Below are positions 26,956-37,900 of a DNA stretch of 64,000 nucleotides, in pieces. The stretch covers positions 1,645,528 to 1,709,527 of the forward strand of contig NZ_FPKU01000001.1 in assembly GCF_900119845.1 (NCBI RefSeq). The letters run 5' to 3'. Position 1 is the stretch's first letter. Each line of letters opens with the position of its first letter. The notes beneath the pieces were generated by a model. The model was not told where the DNA came from, searched no databases, and saw only the letters and a program-made list of their open reading frames with translations. This stretch comes from Devosia enhydra. Lineage in GTDB: Bacteria > Pseudomonadota > Alphaproteobacteria > Rhizobiales > Devosiaceae. The position numbers and the translations under genes were made by a program.

Positions 26956-27920
26956 TCAGACTGATCGCCACGGCCTTCGCGCTGGGCGCCGCCGCTCTCT
27001 CTGGACCGGCAGCAGCACAGGACTATCCTAACCGCGCCATCTCGATCATCGTCCCTTACGCTCCCGGCGGCCAAGGCGACATCACCGGCCGGCTGATCGC
27101 CGAACACCTGGCCCCGCGCCTCGGCCAGCCGGTGACGGTCGAGAACAAGCCGGGCGCCAATGGCGTCATCGGCATCGATGCCATCGCCAAGGCCGCTCCC
27201 GATGGCTACACCATCGGCGTCGTGGTGGCCTCGCACGCCCTGGCGCGGGCGCTCGTGCCGAACCTTCCCTATGATCCGGTCACCGATTTCGTGCCCATCA
27301 CCACCACGGCCCGCACCCAGATGGTGATGGTCGTGCCCCCCAGCGTCGAGGCCGATACGGTGGAGGAGTTCATCGCTCTGGCCAAGGAGAAGTCCGGCGA
27401 GCTCGCCTATAAGTCCGCTGGTCCGGGCAGCAACTCGCATCTGTTCGGCGCCTGGTTCGCCGATGCCGCCGGGGTCGACATGATCCATGTACCCTATTCG
27501 GGCAGCGGCGCCTCGATGCCCGATTTCCTCTCCGGCATCGTGCAGCTCGGCTTCGATACGCTGCCGGCCGTGCAGCAATATATCGACAGCGGCCAGCTCA
27601 AGCTGCTCGCGGCCGGAGGGCCCGAGCGCTCGCCGCAATATCCCGATGTTCCGACCGTCGCAGAAGCGGGCGTCCCCGGCTTTGCCGCCAACTCATGGGG
27701 CATGGTTCTCGCGCCCAAGGGCATCCCGGCCGAGATCGTCGACAAGCTCAACGCCGAGATCAATGCCGTGCTCGAGATGCCCGAGGTGCAGGAGCGCTTC
27801 GCGACCATGGGCGCCACGGTCGTCGCCAATACCCCGGCCGAGGCCCTCGCCATGCTCGAGACCGAGGAAGCGCTCTATACCGACCTGATCCGCAAACTCG
27901 ACATCACTCTGGGCAACTGA
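26952..27920 (+). CDS. tctC: TTT substrate-binding protein (Bug/TctC family)
   Basis: 322 aa with a signal peptide (LIATAFALGAAALSGPAAAQ). Bug family features are YPNRAISIIVPYAPGGQGDITGR, VENKPGANGVIGIDAIAKAAPDGYT and GSNSHLFGAWF, with DMIHVPYSGSGASMPD in the ligand region. It is periplasmic and captures a carboxylate for TctAB. Its start overlaps the upstream enzyme gene by four bases. A perfect GC hairpin lies just after the stop. Confidence 0.94.
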   Translation: MIRLIATAFALGAAALSGPAAAQDYPNRAISIIVPYAPGGQGDITGRLIAEHLAPRLGQPVTVENKPGANGVIGIDAIAKAAPDGYTIGVVVASHALARALVPNLPYDPVTDFVPITTTARTQMVMVVPPSVEADTVEEFIALAKEKSGELAYKSAGPGSNSHLFGAWFADAAGVDMIHVPYSGSGASMPDFLSGIVQLGFDTLPAVQQYIDSGQLKLLAAGGPERSPQYPDVPTVAEAGVPGFAANSWGMVLAPKGIPAEIVDKLNAEINAVLEMPEVQERFATMGATVVANTPAEALAMLETEEALYTDLIRKLDITLGN

Positions 27921-27931
27921 GTCCTTACGTC

Positions 27932-27953
27932 GCGGGCGGCGCAAGCCGCCCGC
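27932..27953 (+). terminator. Perfect GC hairpin after tctC
   Basis: GCGGGCGGC, GCAA tetraloop, GCCGCCCGC: 9 perfect base pairs, starting 11 nt beyond the tctC stop. No U-tract follows, so it may stabilise the mRNA or attenuate read-through into lysR rather than fully terminate. Confidence 0.4.
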
Positions 27954-28008
27954 AAATCGGCCGCAAGGGAGTTGCGCTCGGCGCGCCTTTGCGGCTCATG
28001 CTTGTTCC

Positions 28009-28947
28009 ATGAGCCGTCACCTGCGTCCACTGAACCCGCGCCAGCTCGAAGCCTTCCGCGCCGTCATGCTCACCGGCAGCATGACGGGGGCCGGTCGCCT
28101 TCTGTCGATCTCCCAGCCCGCCGTCACGCGGCTCATCCGCGATCTCGAGGCCGATCTGCGGCTGACGCTCTTCCTGCGCGATGGCGCGCAGATTTCGCCC
28201 ACCGCCGAAGCACGCGAGCTTTATCGCGAGGTAGCCCGGCATTTCGTGTCGACCGAACGCATCCGCGAGGCAGCCATGGCGATCCGGCAATACAATGCCG
28301 GCCGCATCCGCGTCGCCTCGATCCTTGCGCTCAGCAGCTCCTGCATGCCCAATGCCGTCGACGCCTTCGCCCGCACCTATCCGGAAATGGTGGTCTCGGT
28401 GCATAGCGGCGCCTCGGTCGATATCATCGACCTCGTGGTCAATGGCAGCGTCGATGTCGGTTTCGTCGCCATGCCGCCGGGCCGCAACGATCTTGCCGCC
28501 GAGCCCCTGCCCGCTTCCGAAGTGGTCTGCCTCATGCCGCGCAATCATCCGCTGGCACGTCGCGAGGTCATCACCCCTGCCGATCTCGACGGGCAGGATT
28601 TCGTTGCCTTGGGCTCATCGAGCCTCATGCGCCTCGAACTCAACGCGCTCCTGCAACTCTCCAACGCCCAGCCGCGCATCCGGGTCGAGAGCCTCTTTTC
28701 CTCGACCGTCGCGGCCTATGTCGATCGCGGGCTGGGCATGGCCGTGGTCGATCCGCTGGCTGCCAGCGTCGCCGATCCGGCGCGAACCGTGGCGCGCAGC
28801 TTCCGCCCTGCCATTCGCTACGAATTGTCCGTGGTCTATCCGCCCCACACCAACCGGCCACCGCCCTTGCAGGACTTCGTGAATTTCTTTTCCGAAGCCT
28901 ATGCGCGCGAGCTTGAGGCGACCCGCGCGCTGGTGGCGCGCGCCTGA
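28009..28947 (+). CDS. LysR family transcriptional regulator
   Basis: 312 aa. The N-terminal winged HTH is LNPRQLEAFRAVMLTGSMTGAGRLLSISQPAVTRLIRDLE. The C-terminal substrate-binding fold has VGFVAMPPGRNDLAAEPL and YVDRGLGMAVVDPLAA. It follows the TTT operon on the same strand after 88 nt and a hairpin, so it is the likely regulator of that operon with the transported acid or its product as inducer (inference). Confidence 0.94.
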   Translation: MSRHLRPLNPRQLEAFRAVMLTGSMTGAGRLLSISQPAVTRLIRDLEADLRLTLFLRDGAQISPTAEARELYREVARHFVSTERIREAAMAIRQYNAGRIRVASILALSSSCMPNAVDAFARTYPEMVVSVHSGASVDIIDLVVNGSVDVGFVAMPPGRNDLAAEPLPASEVVCLMPRNHPLARREVITPADLDGQDFVALGSSSLMRLELNALLQLSNAQPRIRVESLFSSTVAAYVDRGLGMAVVDPLAASVADPARTVARSFRPAIRYELSVVYPPHTNRPPPLQDFVNFFSEAYARELEATRALVARA

Positions 28948-29053
28948 CCGGCCAGTGTGTCCGACTTTCCACAGGCATGTTTCGCGATCAAGGAACCGAA
29001 CGTGCCGCGGTGTCTTGATAGGGCAGCGTCATCGTCCACCGGAGACATGACTG

Positions 29054-29416
29054 ATGCCAGCCGAACCCGCTCCCGCCGTACTTGTTGTCGAAGACGAGCC
29101 CCTCGTCGCGATGGACATGGAGGGCATGCTTTTTTCTCTCGGCTGCGCCACCGTCTCGGTCGCCTATACGCTGGAGGAGGGGCTCAAGCTCGCCGATGAG
29201 CAGGCGCTCGACTTCGCCATTCTCGACTTCAACCTCAGCCGGCAAACAGACTCGATCCCCATCGGCCAGCGCCTGATCGAGCGCGGCGTGCCCTTCGTCA
29301 TCGTCACCGGCAATGCGCGGCAGGCGGCAGCCGCCTTCCCCGCAGCGTCAGTGATCTCCAAGCCTTTGAGCGAAAAGATGCTGGGCGAGTTGCTCGACCA
29401 GGCAACTGCCGCGTGA
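29054..29416 (+). CDS. Single-domain response regulator
   Basis: 120 aa, a receiver domain alone. It has the acidic pocket VVEDEPLVA, phosphorylation site Asp in DFAILDFNLSRQ (FAILD), VIVTGN and the Lys in VISKPLSEK. It lacks an output domain, so it is a phosphate sink or a protein-interaction switch. It is convergent with the LOV-HWE kinase (20 nt between stops), which suggests they signal together. Confidence 0.92.
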   Translation: MPAEPAPAVLVVEDEPLVAMDMEGMLFSLGCATVSVAYTLEEGLKLADEQALDFAILDFNLSRQTDSIPIGQRLIERGVPFVIVTGNARQAAAAFPAASVISKPLSEKMLGELLDQATAA

Positions 29417-29436
29417 CCGGCTGCCCGCGCCCGCAG

Positions 29437-30882
29437 TCACGCGCGCGCGGCCACCGACGACAGCTTGGCATTGACTTCGAACACCACGCCATCGGGCCGA
29501 TAGTCGATGCGCGCAAGGCCGTCCACAGATGCGGCGAGGGCCTTTTCGATCATGCGGGTTCCAAACCCGGTCCGCTCGGGCGGCGATACCGCAGGCCCGC
29601 CGATCTCGCTCCAGGTCAGCGTGAAGCTCTCGTCATCAAGCGTCCAGGCAATGCGCACCCGGCCGCGATCGCCCGAGAGCGCGCCGTATTTGACCGCATT
29701 GGTCGCCAGCTCGTGCAGCGCCATGGTGAGCGCGCTGCTCGCCCGGTCGGAAATCTCGATGTCGGGCCCGAGAAAATGGATCCGGTTCTGCCCGTTGAAC
29801 GGCAGCACCGCGCGCTCCACCGTCTCCCGCAGACCGGCACTGTCGAGCCCCCGCCCGATCAGCACGTCATGGGCGCTGCTCAGGGCCTCGATGCGCTGCG
29901 AGACGGCGTCGCGCACCTCCGATGCCGGCTGGCTGGTGCGCAGCGACTGGCTGACGATCGACTTGACCGTCGCCAGGATGTTCTTGATGCGGTGGCCGAG
30001 CTCACGGTTCATGAGCTCGCGTTCGGCCTCGGCTTCGCGCCTGTCGGTGATGTCGATGGAAACGCCGCTCATCTGCAACGGGCGACGTTCGGCATCGAAG
30101 CGCGTTTCGGCGCGCACCTCCACCCATCGCACCGCGCCATCGGGCATAACGACGCGATATTCCACATGCAGTTCGCCATCGGTTTCGAGCGCTTTGGCGA
30201 CCGTCTGCCGCCAGCGATCGAAATCCTCGGGATGGATCGCCTCCTGCAGATCGTCATAGCCGAAGCTGTCGGTGGCGGAGCGCCCGAAATTGGCCTTGCA
30301 GATCGCCGACGCCACCAGTCGCCCGGTCTGCAGATCGAGCGTCCAGGTGCCGAGCTTGCCGGCCCTGAGGGTGAAGCGCAGCCGCTCCTCGCTGGCCGTG
30401 AGATCGGAGATGCGCTGTTGCAGGCCCTGCTCGAGCGCGTCGCGATCCTGCCCGACGCCGATCGTGCGCTCGCGCGTCACATCGAGCTGCGAGGCGAAAT
30501 AATAGGTCAGTTCACCGTCATCGAAGACCGGCGATACCAGGAGGCGGTTCCAGAAGATCGAGCCGTCCTTGCGGTAATTGAGGAGATCGATCTCGATAGG
30601 CACGCGCTCTTCGATGGCGGCGCGCACCCGGCCTATATCGTCGGCATTGGTGCCCGGCCCCTGGAGGAAGCGGCAGTTGCGCCCCAGCGTTTCCTCGCGC
30701 GAATAGCCCGTCAGCCGCCCGAAAGCGTCGTTGACGAAGACGATCGGATTGTTCGGCTGCCGTGGATCGGTGATGATCATCGGCATCCGGGTTGCCCGCA
30801 TGGCGGCCGCGAAGGGGTCGGAACCTTGCCGGGCGCTGTGGATTTCCCGGTCGATGCGTTGCTCTTCGGAGGTATCGCTCAT
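29437..30882 (-). CDS. LOV-PAS HWE-type blue-light histidine kinase
   Basis: 481 aa, soluble. The N-terminal LOV domain holds the photoactive motif GRNCRFLQGPGT (Cys70, expected flavin adduct site), preceded by VFVNDAFGRLTGYSREE. A second PAS domain follows at residues about 160–285. The kinase core is HWE type: MNRELGHRIKNIL with the phospho-His near residue 297, ALHELATNAVKYGALS and LTWSEIGGP with the W-E signature. Such proteins (LOV-HK of Brucella) tune virulence or the general stress response to blue light. It neighbours a receiver protein and an EAL protein. Confidence 0.94.
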   Translation of the reverse strand: MSDTSEEQRIDREIHSARQGSDPFAAAMRATRMPMIITDPRQPNNPIVFVNDAFGRLTGYSREETLGRNCRFLQGPGTNADDIGRVRAAIEERVPIEIDLLNYRKDGSIFWNRLLVSPVFDDGELTYYFASQLDVTRERTIGVGQDRDALEQGLQQRISDLTASEERLRFTLRAGKLGTWTLDLQTGRLVASAICKANFGRSATDSFGYDDLQEAIHPEDFDRWRQTVAKALETDGELHVEYRVVMPDGAVRWVEVRAETRFDAERRPLQMSGVSIDITDRREAEAERELMNRELGHRIKNILATVKSIVSQSLRTSQPASEVRDAVSQRIEALSSAHDVLIGRGLDSAGLRETVERAVLPFNGQNRIHFLGPDIEISDRASSALTMALHELATNAVKYGALSGDRGRVRIAWTLDDESFTLTWSEIGGPAVSPPERTGFGTRMIEKALAASVDGLARIDYRPDGVVFEVNAKLSSVAARA

Positions 30883-31010
30883 GAGCAGCCTTATATGGAG
30901 TTATATCTTTGGCCGGAGTGTTCTTTGACGTGCAGCCCGTCGATTTCACCCGGCCCAGGCTCATTTTCAGCTGCCGCTAGAAGACAGGAAAGCGGCGCGG
31001 GCAAGGCGGT

Positions 31011-31778
31011 CTATGCCGCCACGAGCGAAAAACTCGTGGCCCGGGCAAAGGTTTCAACTTCCGGCCGGCCAAAGAGATAGCCCTGGAAGAGCGCAACCCC
31101 GGCATCGCCAAGGGCGGAAGCCTCCTCTTGCGTCTCGACCCCCTCGGCCAGCACGGTGATGTCGAGCGCCGCCGCGATGCCGATGATGCCGCGCACGATC
31201 GCCTGTCGTGCCGCCGAGCCATCGATGCCGCGAACCAGCTCCATATCGATCTTGATGAGATCGGGCTGAAACCGCGCCAGCAGTCCGAGCCCGGCATAGC
31301 CCGCCCCGAAATCGTCGAGCGCGGTGGTAAACCCCATCGCCCTGTAGCTCTCGATGATGCGCCCGACATGGTCGCTGTCGGTGATCTTCTCGTTCTCGGT
31401 GAATTCGAACATCAGCCGACGGGGATCAAAGCCGGTGCGCTTGGCCGCCGCGAGCGACGCACGAATGCAGGCCGCCGGCTCATAGACCGCGTTGGGCATG
31501 AAATTGATCGAAAGCTTCGCGCTCGAGCCACGCATCATGTGCCGGCCGGCCAGCTCGATGGCCTTGACCCGGCAGGCCTGGTCGAAGCGGTAGCGGTTCT
31601 CCTCCGTCACTGCGGCGAGGATTGCGCCGGCCCCCTCCCCGTTCACGCCGCGCACCAGCGCCTCATAGCCCCAGATGGTCGCCGAGCGGGCCATCACGAT
31701 CGGCTGGAACGCCATGGTGAACGCAATGGGAAAGTCGTCGCCGCCGCTGCAGCCGGCGCAGGAAGGGGAAGGAGGCAC
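31011..31778 (-). CDS. EAL-domain c-di-GMP phosphodiesterase
   Basis: 255 aa with a GTG start at 31778; the frame is open further upstream, so the start is uncertain. It is a single EAL domain with catalytic residues in place: YEALVRG, LSINFMPN, LMFEFTENE, ALDDFGAGYAGL, LIKIDMELVRGI, VLAEGVET and FQGYLFGRPE. It should hydrolyse c-di-GMP to pGpG. There is no BLUF or GGDEF domain, although the sequence style (GYEALVRGVNGEGA, YRFDQACRVKAIELA) is that of EAL domains found in blue-light BLUF-EAL proteins. It lies beside the LOV kinase on the same strand. Confidence 0.9.
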   Translation of the reverse strand: MPPSPSCAGCSGGDDFPIAFTMAFQPIVMARSATIWGYEALVRGVNGEGAGAILAAVTEENRYRFDQACRVKAIELAGRHMMRGSSAKLSINFMPNAVYEPAACIRASLAAAKRTGFDPRRLMFEFTENEKITDSDHVGRIIESYRAMGFTTALDDFGAGYAGLGLLARFQPDLIKIDMELVRGIDGSAARQAIVRGIIGIAAALDITVLAEGVETQEEASALGDAGVALFQGYLFGRPEVETFARATSFSLVAA

Positions 31779-31923
31779 TGGATCATCCGTAATCGCGAAG
31801 GGAATGCCGGTCCCGCCAAAACGCGATGAGGAGCCGACCCAAGAATCGCGACACGGTCGCAGGACCGGGCAGCAGCGCGCTATTCAGTTTGATGTAGTGT
31901 CAGACGGTTACGACATGGCTTCG

Positions 31924-31953
31924 GCGGACCGCCCGGAAATCCGGGCCGTCCGC
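31924..31953 (-). terminator. Hairpin after the autotransporter gene
   Basis: GCGGAC…GTCCGC and an inner CCCGG/CCGGG form an interrupted stem with loop AAAT, about 30 nt beyond the stop at 31983. No U-tract follows. Confidence 0.35.
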
Positions 31954-31982
31954 GCCTGCCATCATGTCGCGGGCCTCTGGCC

Positions 31983-34900
31983 CTACCAGGTCGCCCGGAG
32001 ACTGGTCTGGGCCTGGTAGCCGACGATTTCGCCGGTATCGATGCCATAGGCACCCTTGAGGTCCGTCGAAACCTTGAAGTTCCGCGCCACGCTCGCTTCG
32101 AAGCCGGCGCCGACCTCGACCTTCATCCCGCCCATGCCGCTGGTGAAGTCGAAGCCATCAGTGCTCGTGGTCTTGACCTCCGCGAAGTCGTGGCTAACCG
32201 CGACGCCCGCATAGGGCGCGAAGCCGTAGAAGCTGCCGGACGCCCTGACGCCGCCGCGCACCTGCATGGATTCCTTGTTCTGGAAGACGACGCCATCCAC
32301 CCAGTCCGTATCCAGATTGCCCAGATCGCTCAGGTGGTAGACGAACTGCCCCCATGGGGTGATGGTCGCGTGGTCGTTGCCGAACCCGAGCCCCGCCTCG
32401 ACAGCGGCCGTCACCGTTCCGCCGCTGAGCTTCATCTCGCTGGCATCGGTGGGGGTAAAGGCCCATTCGCTCCACCCATACTGGCCGAGCGCTTCGAGGT
32501 AGACGCCCCCGCTCGCCCAGCTGGCATGCACGCCACCGGCATAAAGCGTGCCCGTCAGCTGGTTGATACCGGTTTCGGTCGTCACGTCGCTGAAGGTATT
32601 GGCATAGGAGCCGAGGAGGCCGGCCCGCAGATCGCCAAGTTGCACGAGGTCGCCGCCGATCTGCGTGAAGCCGGTGGTCTGGCTGCTCGACACTGTATCG
32701 ATGATCTGGGCGTGGGTGGCGCCGGCGCGCATCCAGCTGGTCTGGCGATCTTCCCCGCGACCCGGCCCGCGCCGATCGACATAGGTGCCGAGCGTATCGC
32801 TCGTGGCCAGATGCGTCGATCCCACCAGCGTTGTTAGCGCATAGGTCTCGTCCTGGATGATCGAGGTCAGCCCATAGACGATCATCTCGCCCGCCCCGAA
32901 GAAATCGACCTCGGTCTCGGGACCCACCGTGCCCACCACCGAGGCTCCGGCATCTGCATCGCGCAGGCGCCGGTCGAGAAGCAGTTCCCGGCCGTTCTGC
33001 ACGAAGCGCTGGGCAAGGTAGATGTCGCTCGAGGGCGCCTCGCTGCCACCGATGCGCAGCAATTCGATCGCCGCGAGATTGCCCAGCGGCGTCGACTGAT
33101 CGGATTCGTGGCGCTCGAGCACGATGCCGAGCGTGCCCGGCCCGACGCCGCCCAGCCCGGTAAAGGCATTGCGCACGTTGATCTGCGCATAGTCATTGCC
33201 ATCGCCGGGCAGCGGGTTGGCCTCGCCAAACCGCACCGACATCAGATAGGCGCTGTCATTGCTGGCAAAATTGGTGGTGTTGTAGGCACCCGGGGATTCC
33301 CCGGGGGCCACCAGCCCATTGCTGTTGAGCGTAAAGGTATCGAGCACGTTGAGATTGCCCGTCACCGAATTGAGCTGCGCCCCGGCCTCCGCGGTCAGGT
33401 TGTTGAGCACGCTGTCGATCTCGAAATGCGCCGAGGCGCCGCCTTCGACATAGAAGTCGGCAGCCACCACCCGGCCTCGCCAGTCGACGCCCTCGGCAAT
33501 GCGGACATCGGTGCCGCCCATGCCGGGCGCGCGGATGGCATCTTCGTCGAGAATATCCCCGACCACCGACGCACCATTGTCGATGACGAAGTTGACATTG
33601 CCCAGTTCCGACCCGGCTCCCGTGCGGGAGACGATCAGCAGCGCGCCGTCATTCTGCAGCACCGTTCCGGCCCCGAGGGTGATTTCGGCCGGTCCGTTGG
33701 CCACATCGTAAGCGCCGTTGAACAGCACCGCGACGGCCGGATGCGCTGCATCCGAGACGATCGTGGTGTCCGTCGCGCCGATCGTGCCGCCATTGATGAC
33801 CGAGAGCGGCGACCGGCCCTGGCCGGAGGCATCGATGGTCCCGCCCGAGAGGGTGAGCGTGCCGCCATTGGCGGCAAAGAGATTGGCCGCGACCGTCTGG
33901 GTTTCGGCAAACTCGAGATCGAGCGCGCCTCCCGAGACGCCGAATGCTCCCGTGCCGGTGACCAGCCCGGAGAACGTGCCACCGGTGGCATTGCTGACGG
34001 CCAGAGTGTTGCTGCCCAGAACGATTTCGCCGTCCCCGAAAAGATCGAAGACCGAGGTGCCGAGCGGTGTGAGCCCCCCGATGGTGTTGGGCGTGGTGAT
34101 GCCAGAAATGTCGAGCGTGCCCGCGACCTCGACGGTCGAGCCGGTGATGCTCCCCCCGAGTGCGAGGAAGAGCGTCGCATCGTCCTCGATCGTCGTCTTG
34201 CCATCGAAATCCGGGCTGGCGCCCGTCAGCGTCAGCGTGCCGCCTTCGAGCGTGAGCCCGCTTGTCGCACTGCCGAGGATCGTGCCGGCAAAATCCGAAT
34301 CCCCGGTGCCCGTGAGCGTCAGCGTGCGATCGCCCAGCTCGATCTGGCCGCTCGCGGCGCCTCCGAGCCGGATGATGTCCGCGCCCGGGGCGTTGGTACC
34401 TTCGATATTGAGAAGGCCATCAACCTCGACCAGTTCGGAGGCAGCGATGCTGCCAGCGCCGGTAAGGAAGAGTTCGCCCCGCGTCGTGGGGCTCGCATCC
34501 TCTATCACCGTGAAGCCCGTATAGGTATTGACGCCGGTCAGCGTCTGCCGGCCATCGACGATGCTGAGGCCGCCGGCGCCGGAAATGACGCCCGCAAAGC
34601 TCGATCCGACCGGATTGCCGATCGTCGGCGGCGCGACATCGAAGGCATTGGCATCGGTGATCGTCAGGCGCTCATCGCCCAAAACAACGCTCGAGGTCGA
34701 GAGCGCGCCCTCGAGCCCCTTGATCTCGGCACCGTCATTGGTCTCGGCGATATCGAGCGTGCCATCCACGACCACGCGCACGGAGTCGGCGATGCTGCCA
34801 TCCGGCGAGCCGGGATCGGACGGATCGGAGGCAACGAGCTTGAGCTCGGCATCGGCCAGAACGTAGGTTTCCCCGGTATAGGTGTTCACCCCCGAAAGGC

Positions 34901-37900
34901 TCTGCACCCCGGACTGGATGGCCAGATCGCCATCGCCCCAGATGACGCCCGAAAACAGCGAAGCGGCATTGTCGATCACCAGGAGCTTGGTGCCCAGCGC
35001 CACTTCGCCGCTGCCGCTGAGATCATTGATCAGCGTGCCTTCGGGTCCGGCCGTACCAACCGACAGTGGTGAGGTCACGCCGGCAATGTCGAGCCGCCCG
35101 TTGACCTCCACCCCGCTCGACTCCGAAATGCTGCCCGCGCCCGAAAGCGCCAGCGTGCTGCCGTCATCGATCACGGTGGTGCCGGTATAGGTATTGATGC
35201 CGGTCAGCGTCAACGTGCTGTCGGGGTCGGCGGCATCCCCCGCGGTTCCGCCGGTGAGCACGATGTTGCCGTCGCCCGTGATCACCCCCGCGAACTCGGA
35301 TTGACCATACTGGTCGATGGTCAGGGTCGGCGCATCGGTGCCATCGCCCAGCAGGACCGTGCCCTCGCCACGGAACTGCTGCACGGTCAGGGTGTGTTCG
35401 GTGTCCGTGCCGTCGGCCAGCACCCAGAGGAACGCCCCCGGACCGTCATTGAAGAAGTCGCCGTAGAAATTGGGCTCGGGATAGGTTGCGGGGTCGTCCG
35501 CATAGGGGAAGCCCGGGCTGAGATCGATATCGGCCATCATCAGCACCGACCCCGCATTGCGGATGCCGAGCGCCTTGAGATCCGCGCCCACGGTCAGCGC
35601 GCCCTCATTGTCGATGAGGCCCAGTTCCAGCCCGTCCGTCAGAACCTGGAAATTGCCTCCTTCCGAGATGTCGACATCGGTGCCGGTGGCGAGCGTGCCG
35701 CCGTTCGCCACGGCCAGGGTGCCCGAGCGCAGATCGATGCCGCCGGTGAAGGTGTTCTGGCCGGTGAGGATCAGCGTGCCGTCCCAGAAATCGGTGCCGG
35801 CCTCGCCCACGATGAGACCACCCGTCCCGGAGATCGCACCCGCCATACGGGCGAAGTGCGTGGCGAGCGGATTACTGGCCACGAGGATCTGCCGGTCGAG
35901 CGCCCCCAGATCGATGCGGTTGAGCCAATGCACCGCCGAATCGGCATGTTCGGAGCCGAACACCAGCGCCGCCGTGTCGATGGGGCCGAGCGGCCCCGTA
36001 GGATCGCCGTCGGGCGGCCCGATGAAGAAACCGGGCGTCACGCCCCAGAAGAGCTTCTGCGGGGTTGGCAGATTGCCGATATTGACGACGAGGTCACCGC
36101 CCTTGGCGGCAAAGCCGCCGCTGCCGGTCCATTGCACCTGCGTGCCGGCAGTGCCGAGCTGGCGGCCGAACACCCCGGTCGTCATGATGACGCCGGCCTG
36201 CGCGTTATCGAAGAGGCTGGCTCCGCCCGTGCCGTCCGTACGGCCCGTGCCGTTGAAATTGAGGTTGCTGTAATTGCTCAGCCCCCAGCCATCCTTGGCC
36301 TGGAGCACGCCGCCTTCCATGCGGGTCTGGCCGGTATAGGTGTTGCGGCCGTTGAAGATCACGAGGCCCTTGCCGATGGTCAGGCTGGCGCCGGACCCGC
36401 GGCCGTTGATCGCTTCGTCGAAGCTTTCGCGGCTGTCATCGCCGATCGAGCCGTTGAACGTCACGACATTGTCGACCACCGTGGTGCCGACAAGGCGCGT
36501 GCCCGGACGGATCGCGACGGTGGAATTCTTCATCATGAACAGGTCGGTGCCGGCGGCATTGCCGGCCTGGCCCATCAGCCCACCATCGCCACCCTCGGCG
36601 CGGTTGAAGTTGAAGGTGGAATTGCCGGTGATCGTCAGGCTGCCGCCCTGGCGCACGAATATGGCGCCGCCAAAGCCTGCGCCGCCTTCCCCGAACTCGC
36701 CATAGCCATTGGCGCCATCGCCGCCGCCGAAGCCGCCCTTGCCGCCCCGTTCCCCTAGGCCATCGGCCGCATAGAGGCCGCTGCCCATCGTGCCGGCGCC
36801 GCCGCCCATGCCGCCACCGCCGCCGAAGCCGCCATTGCCGCCCCAGCCCCCATTGCCACCATTGCCGGCCTGCCCGATCGGCAGCGCCGCATCGCCGCCA
36901 TCGCCGCCCAAGCCCCCGACGCCGCCGCCGAAGAAGTCCGAGCCATTACCGCCCCAGCCGCCCGCGCCGCCATCGCCGCCGGCTCCGTTATAGCCATCCG
37001 AAAGCAGGGCATGCCATTCCGCCAGTTCGCCCACGGCGAGCCCGACATCGACATAGGCCTTGGCAGCCTGCAGCGCCACGCTCACCGATTCGGCGACGTC
37101 GGGCGGCACGCTGGCCAGGGCCGATGCCGCCTCGGCGGTGAGGAACGCCGCATCGATGACGATATCGGCGAGGCCCTTGACCAGCGAGGGGTTCCAGGTG
37201 AGCCCCGAACTGCCGTCCCCGCCCTGCCCGCCCGTGCCACCGACCCCGACGGTGCCGGCCCCGGCACTGCCGGCATCCTTGCCGTCGTCGCCCTCGCCAT
37301 CGCTCCACACCACGCTGGGGGGCACGCCATTGATACCGTCATATCCCGGGTCGCCGGTGACGGTCTGGGCGATGCCGTTCATCGAGCCGCCCTGCGAAAG
37401 CGCGTCCCCGAAAGTCAGGTTGGCGAGCGCGGTGGCATCGACGATGTCGCTCGAAAGCGTGATCGTCAGTCCATCGGCACTGATGGAATCGACCGTGGTG
37501 CCCGGCTCAATGCCCGCCCCGGTGATCACCATGCCCTCCACGACGCCTTCGAGAAGGCTGGCGTCGATCATCGTGATGGTGTTGGTGCCGGTGCCCGCCA
37601 CGCCCGAAAACGACAGCGAGGTGGGCTTGTCGGTCAGGTTCTGGCTCAGCGTGATGGTGCCATCGGCCGGATCGATGGCCGTGATCGTCGTGCCGGGAGC
37701 CACCCCGGTCCCGGACACCGTCATGCCCACCACGAGCTTGCCCGACCCCGCATAGACGATGTTGGAACCGGCCGCCGCCTGTTCGAGCGAGGCGGTGAAG
37801 CCCATCAGCGGATCGGAACTGCCGGTGATGTCGCCGGCAACCACGATGCCGCCATTGGCATCGATGTCGATGATTTCGGCGCTGCCTCCCGGAATGCGGT

